NCBI GenBank assembly: GCA_963741135.1
Contig: CAVUHC010000008.1
Span: forward strand, 310,001 to 374,000
DNA length: 64,000 bases
Direction of reading: 5' to 3'
Source: Gp6-AA40 sp963741135
Lineage (GTDB): Bacteria > Acidobacteriota > Vicinamibacteria > Vicinamibacterales > UBA2999
Within the stretch, counting starts at the first letter, position 1. Each line of letters opens with the position of its first letter. This document shows positions 61,142 to 64,000 of this stretch, piece by piece. Under the pieces are notes generated by a model. That model had not been told where the DNA came from and searched no databases. It was given only the letters and a program-made list of their open reading frames with translations. Made by a program: the position numbers and the translations under genes.

Positions 61142-61924
61142 ATGAAGACGCTCGCCGCTACCGCGGCAGCTGGCACCGTTTCCAATTCGCAAGGGTCATC
61201 CGCGATGCAGACATCGACGACGAGTTCCGAGTCCCGAATCCCGAATCCAGGCCGAATAGAGGCGCTGGTGTTCGATGCGTACGGCACGCTGTTCGACGTG
61301 TTTTCGATCACGTCGCTCTGCGAGGAGCTTTTTCCCGGCAACGGCACGGCGCTGGCGGGGATGTGGCGCGCAAAACAGCTTCAATACAGCGTGCTGCGGA
61401 GCATGATGAACCGCTACAAAGATTTCTGGCAGGTCACGCAGGACGGTCTCGTCTACTCGGCTCACAGTCTCAAGCTCGATCTGACCTCCGACACGCGGAC
61501 GCGCCTGATGGACGCGTACCTGACGCTTGCCTCGTTTCCCGACGTGAAACCGGGCCTTCAGCGGCTCAGGGGGCAGGGGCTGAGGCTTGCGATCCTCTCG
61601 AACGGCGAGCCGAAGATGCTGCAGTCGGCGGCGAAGAGCGCCGGGATCGCCGATCTGCTCGATGCGATCATCAGCGTGGACGAGGTCAAGGTCTTCAAGC
61701 CGAGCCCGCGGGTCTACGAGCTTGCGTCGTCGCACTTGAAAATCGCGAAAAGCGACATCGGGTTCGTCTCGTCGAATAATTGGGACGTCAATGGCGCAGG
61801 CTCAGCGGGTCTCACGGCATTCTGGATTCAGCGGGCTGCAGTGGAACCGCCGGAGGAGCTCGACTATCCTGCCGCGCGCGTCGTCCACGCGATCACCGAT
61901 CTTCCGGCTTTGGTTCGCGGCTGA
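61142..61924 (+). CDS. Haloacid dehalogenase, type II (HAD superfamily)
   Basis: A 260-residue HAD enzyme predicted to hydrolyse 2-haloacids or a phosphate ester. It has the nucleophile motif LVFDAYGTLFDVFS, LAILSNGEPKMLQ (motif II), VKVFKPSPRVYELA (motif III lysine) and FVSSNNWDVNGAGSAGLTAF WI, typical of L-2-haloacid dehalogenases. The N-terminus (MKTLAATAAAGT) looks like the hydrophobic core of a Tat leader, with RRF encoded just before the ATG but behind an in-frame TGA at 61130. Residues 28-37 (SESRIPNPG) are translated AATCCCGAATCC repeat DNA. Confidence 0.87.
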   Translation: MKTLAATAAAGTVSNSQGSSAMQTSTTSSESRIPNPGRIEALVFDAYGTLFDVFSITSLCEELFPGNGTALAGMWRAKQLQYSVLRSMMNRYKDFWQVTQDGLVYSAHSLKLDLTSDTRTRLMDAYLTLASFPDVKPGLQRLRGQGLRLAILSNGEPKMLQSAAKSAGIADLLDAIISVDEVKVFKPSPRVYELASSHLKIAKSDIGFVSSNNWDVNGAGSAGLTAFWIQRAAVEPPEELDYPAARVVHAITDLPALVRG

Positions 61925-61930
61925 GCGGCA

Positions 61931-61950
61931 GGCGGACCTGAAAGTCCGCC
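61931..61950. repeat. GGCGGAC hairpin repeat after the HAD gene
   Basis: GGCGGACCTGAAAGTCCGCC, a 7-bp-stem hairpin followed by TCTACG, directly after the stop. Same family as the double hairpin at 41885. It may terminate the HAD transcript. Confidence 0.7.
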
Positions 61951-61984
61951 TCTACGTCGAATATAATCCTAGGTTCCGATCCGA

Positions 61985-62051
61985 ACTACCGAGGCACCGA
62001 AGGCACCGAGAATTGTTTGTGTGTTCCTCGGTGTCTCAGTGTCTCGGTAGT
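61985..62051. repeat. CACCGAG imperfect inverted repeat
   Basis: ACTACCGAGGCACCGAAGGC then ACCGAG on the left is answered by CTCGGTGTCTCAGTGTCTCG then GTAGT on the right, about 25 bp of imperfect pairing. It lies upstream of the gene at 62082 and belongs to another short-palindrome family. Confidence 0.75.
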
Positions 62052-62081
62052 ACGTCTCAGCAAGGTCTCAAGGAGTTTCCC

Positions 62082-62531
62082 GTGTCTCAGGCCCCGTCAG
62101 CGTCCGTCCGTGCGGATCTTCTCCAGAACTATTCGGAGCTGTTCGGCACCAAGACGATCGACGGCCGCAAGGTGAACGTCGAGGCGCTGGTCGCCCAGCT
62201 TACGCGCGACACGCGGGACGAGTGTGCGGCATTGATGAAGGCGAGGCACGAGCTTCACGGCCGCGTTGCCAGCAAACAGCTCCAGTACGACTTCCTCGAT
62301 CCCCACGTGACGGTGACCGACCCTGACGGCAACCGGGCGACCGTGGCCGACATCCGGCAGGGGATGCTCGACGCCTTCTTCGAGCGCAAGACGCCGAAGT
62401 CTCGCGGCGAGCTGGTGGCCGGTTTTCAGCGCACCGGCGACGGCCCCGCCAAGAAGACCGCCCGGCGTGCCCTCCGCGCGCACGACTACGTCTACGACGT
62501 CTTCGAGTCCGCGGAAGGTGTCGCTGCGTGA
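62082..62531 (+). CDS. Conserved-looking protein of unknown function upstream of glcD
   Basis: A 149-residue protein from a GTG with AAGGAG at good spacing (SQAPSASVRADLLQNYSELF). It contains KTIDGRKVNVEALVAQLTRD, ALMKARHELHGRVASKQLQY DFLDPHVTVTDPDG, and RATVADIRQGMLDAFFERKT, then a basic C-terminus (GPAKKTARRALRAHDYVYDV). It is soluble, with no signal peptide. I do not recognise the family. It overlaps the glcD start by four bases, so it is probably cotranscribed and may act in glycolate or glyoxylate metabolism. Confidence 0.6.
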   Translation: MSQAPSASVRADLLQNYSELFGTKTIDGRKVNVEALVAQLTRDTRDECAALMKARHELHGRVASKQLQYDFLDPHVTVTDPDGNRATVADIRQGMLDAFFERKTPKSRGELVAGFQRTGDGPAKKTARRALRAHDYVYDVFESAEGVAA

Positions 62532-63994
62532 ATGTCGTCGATCAACGGTTTGTCGCCGAACTGCGGCGACTCTGCGGATCCCACGACGTTCTGACCGACC
62601 CGCTCGAGCTGCTCGACCTACGAATGCGACGGCCTGCCGCATCTGCACCAGACGCCTGCCGTCGTGGTGCTTCCCTCGTCGGCCGACCAGGTGCAGGCGA
62701 TCGTCCGTCTCTGTCATCAGCATGACGATCCCGTTTCGTGGCCCGCGGACACGGCAGCGGTCTATCAGGCGGCGCGCTGCCCATTCCGGGCGGCGTCGTC
62801 ATCGGACTCTCGCGCGGCTCAATCGTGTGCTCGACGTCGACATTCCGAATCGACGGGTCACCGTGGAACCAGGCGTGACGAACCTGGAGATCACGCGCCA
62901 GGTCGCGTCCCACGGTTTTTACTACGCCCCTGATCCGTCGAGCCAGCAGGTCTGCTCGATCGGCGGCAACGTTGCCGAGAACTCCGGCGGCGCCCACTGC
63001 CTGAAGTACGGATTTACCGTCCATCACGTGCTCGGTATCGAGGCAGTCCTGCCGAATGGCGACCTCGTGCGCCTCGACAGCGCCATCGCCGACGCGCCGG
63101 GCCCCGATCTGCGTCGGCGTGTTGATCGGGTCCGAAGGCACGCTCGCTGTCGTCACCAAAGTGATCGTGCGGATCCTGCGCCGCCCCGAGAGCGTCCAGA
63201 CACTGCTTGCCGCCTACGACTCGATCAGCGCAGCAGGGCTGGCGGTGTCGGAGATCATCGCCGCCGGCATCATCCCGGCCGCCGTGGAGATCATGGATTC
63301 GCTGTCGATCGAAGCGGTCGAGGCGGCCGTGCATCCGAATTTTCCGCCCGCCGAATTCGATCCTGATCGTCGAGCTCGATGGTCCCGTCGCCGAGGTCCG
63401 CGAGCAGTTCGCCGAAGTCGAAGCGATCTGCCGCCGCGTCGGCGCGACAACCGTGGAGGTCGCGCAGGACGAGGCGCATCGTGCACGCATCTGGAAGGGC
63501 AGGAAAGGCGCGTTCGCGTCGATGGGGCGCGTGACGCCGAACTACTACGTGCAGGACGGCGTGGTGCCGCGCACGAAGCTGCCGGAGGTGCTCGAGCGCA
63601 TCCGCCAGCTCGAGGTACGCTGCGGCCTGCGGATCGGCAACGTGTTTCATGCCGGTGACGGCAACCTTCATCCGCTGATCTGCTACGACGAGAAGATCCC
63701 GGGGCAGTCCGCGCTGGCCGCCGAAGTGGGCGGCGAAATCCTGCTGGTACTGCGTCGAGGCGGGCGGTTCGATCACCGGCGAACACGGTGTCGGCGCCGA
63801 CAAGGCGGAGTACATGCCGCGCATGTTCTCGGCGGACGATATCGACGTCATGCAGCTCGTGCGCCGCGCGTTCGATCCAAAGGGGATCTGCAATCCGGGC
63901 AAGGTGTTTCCGAGCGCCGCGTCTCTGCGGCGAAGTGCCCGGACCCTACCGCGCACATCCGATTGAGAAGGCCGGTCTCGGCGAGCGCTTCTGA
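62528..63994 (+). CDS. glcD: FAD-linked glycolate/lactate oxidase subunit GlcD-like (about nine frameshifts)
   Basis: FAD-binding PCMH-type 2-hydroxyacid dehydrogenase. The blocks are RGHGSGLSGGALPIPGGVVI, RRVTVEPGVTNLEITRQVAS, YYAPDPSSQQVCSIGGNVAE NSGG, HCLKYGFTVHHVLGIEAVLP, GVLIGSEGTLAVVTKVIVRI, RIGNVFHAGDGNLHPLICYD, and GGSITGEHGVGADKAEYMPR, then DPKGICNPGKVFP. Breaks near 62618, 62729, 62742, 62815 (two pairs), 63112, 63358, 63750 and 63912 are all repaired by CG/GC pairs, giving 494 residues, the normal GlcD length. It starts with GTG overlapping the preceding gene. Partner subunits GlcE/GlcF would lie beyond the right edge. Confidence 0.92.
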
Positions 63995-64000
63995 CCATGG

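Overview
The window is GC-rich, densely coded chromosomal DNA from what looks like an Acidobacteriota (class Vicinamibacteria-like) bacterium. The assignment is an inference. It rests on an Oar-type TonB-dependent receptor with an N-terminal carboxypeptidase-regulatory domain, a DUF5916 outer-membrane protein, a tannase-family esterase, a type III glutamine synthetase, and many short palindromic repeats between genes. I see no rRNA, tRNA, CRISPR array, prophage or transposase gene.

Layout. 1-4103 (minus): an ArsR-methyltransferase fusion followed by metH, which runs off the left edge. 4432-6619: type III glutamine synthetase behind a palindrome-rich promoter. 6722-13 kb: DUF763 protein, a HEAT/DUF349 protein, and biosynthetic arginine decarboxylase. 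13-19 kb: thioesterase, thrC, pepF and a DUF5916 protein. 19-21.5 kb: a second ArsR-methyltransferase fusion followed by ahcY. 21.6-27.8 kb: an aminotransferase, an RRM protein, a TPR/peptidase-MA protein and two divergent BON-domain proteins. 27.8-32.7 kb: gluQ, then aat-clpS-clpA (a complete N-degron module) and pdxH. 32.7-34.2 kb: a Cys-rich protein and a tandem-cupin protein. 34.4-41.2 kb: addB-addA. 41.2-48 kb: small proteins, a ferredoxin, a gene-deletion scar, an aldo/keto reductase, an ACT protein, a VOC protein, a flavin monooxygenase and an MFS transporter. 48-57.7 kb: TonB receptor, then a benzoyl-CoA epoxidation (box) cluster with hydrolase, enoyl-CoA hydratase, benzoate-CoA ligase, boxC and boxB but no boxA. 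57.8-64 kb: tannase, TPR protein, HAD dehalogenase, an unknown protein and a GlcD-like oxidase.

How the genes work together. metH and ahcY, each preceded by the same fused-regulator type, form the methionine/SAM cycle. aat, clpS and clpA tag, recognise and unfold N-degron substrates. The TonB receptor, tannase and box genes suggest uptake and catabolism of plant-derived aromatics.

Two window-wide patterns stand out. First, several families of short inverted repeats lie not only between genes but inside protein genes in frame (metH, addB, addA, benzoate-CoA ligase, boxC, HAD) or form C-termini (methyltransferase, flavin monooxygenase, clpA). They sit mostly in inter-domain linkers, like the Rickettsia palindromic elements. 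Second, about 60 frameshifts break otherwise normal genes. Nearly all fit loss of one CG/GC dinucleotide from an alternating CGCG or GCGC tract. Because essential genes are hit several times each, I read these as probable sequencing or consensus errors, and I give the gene spans as if repaired.
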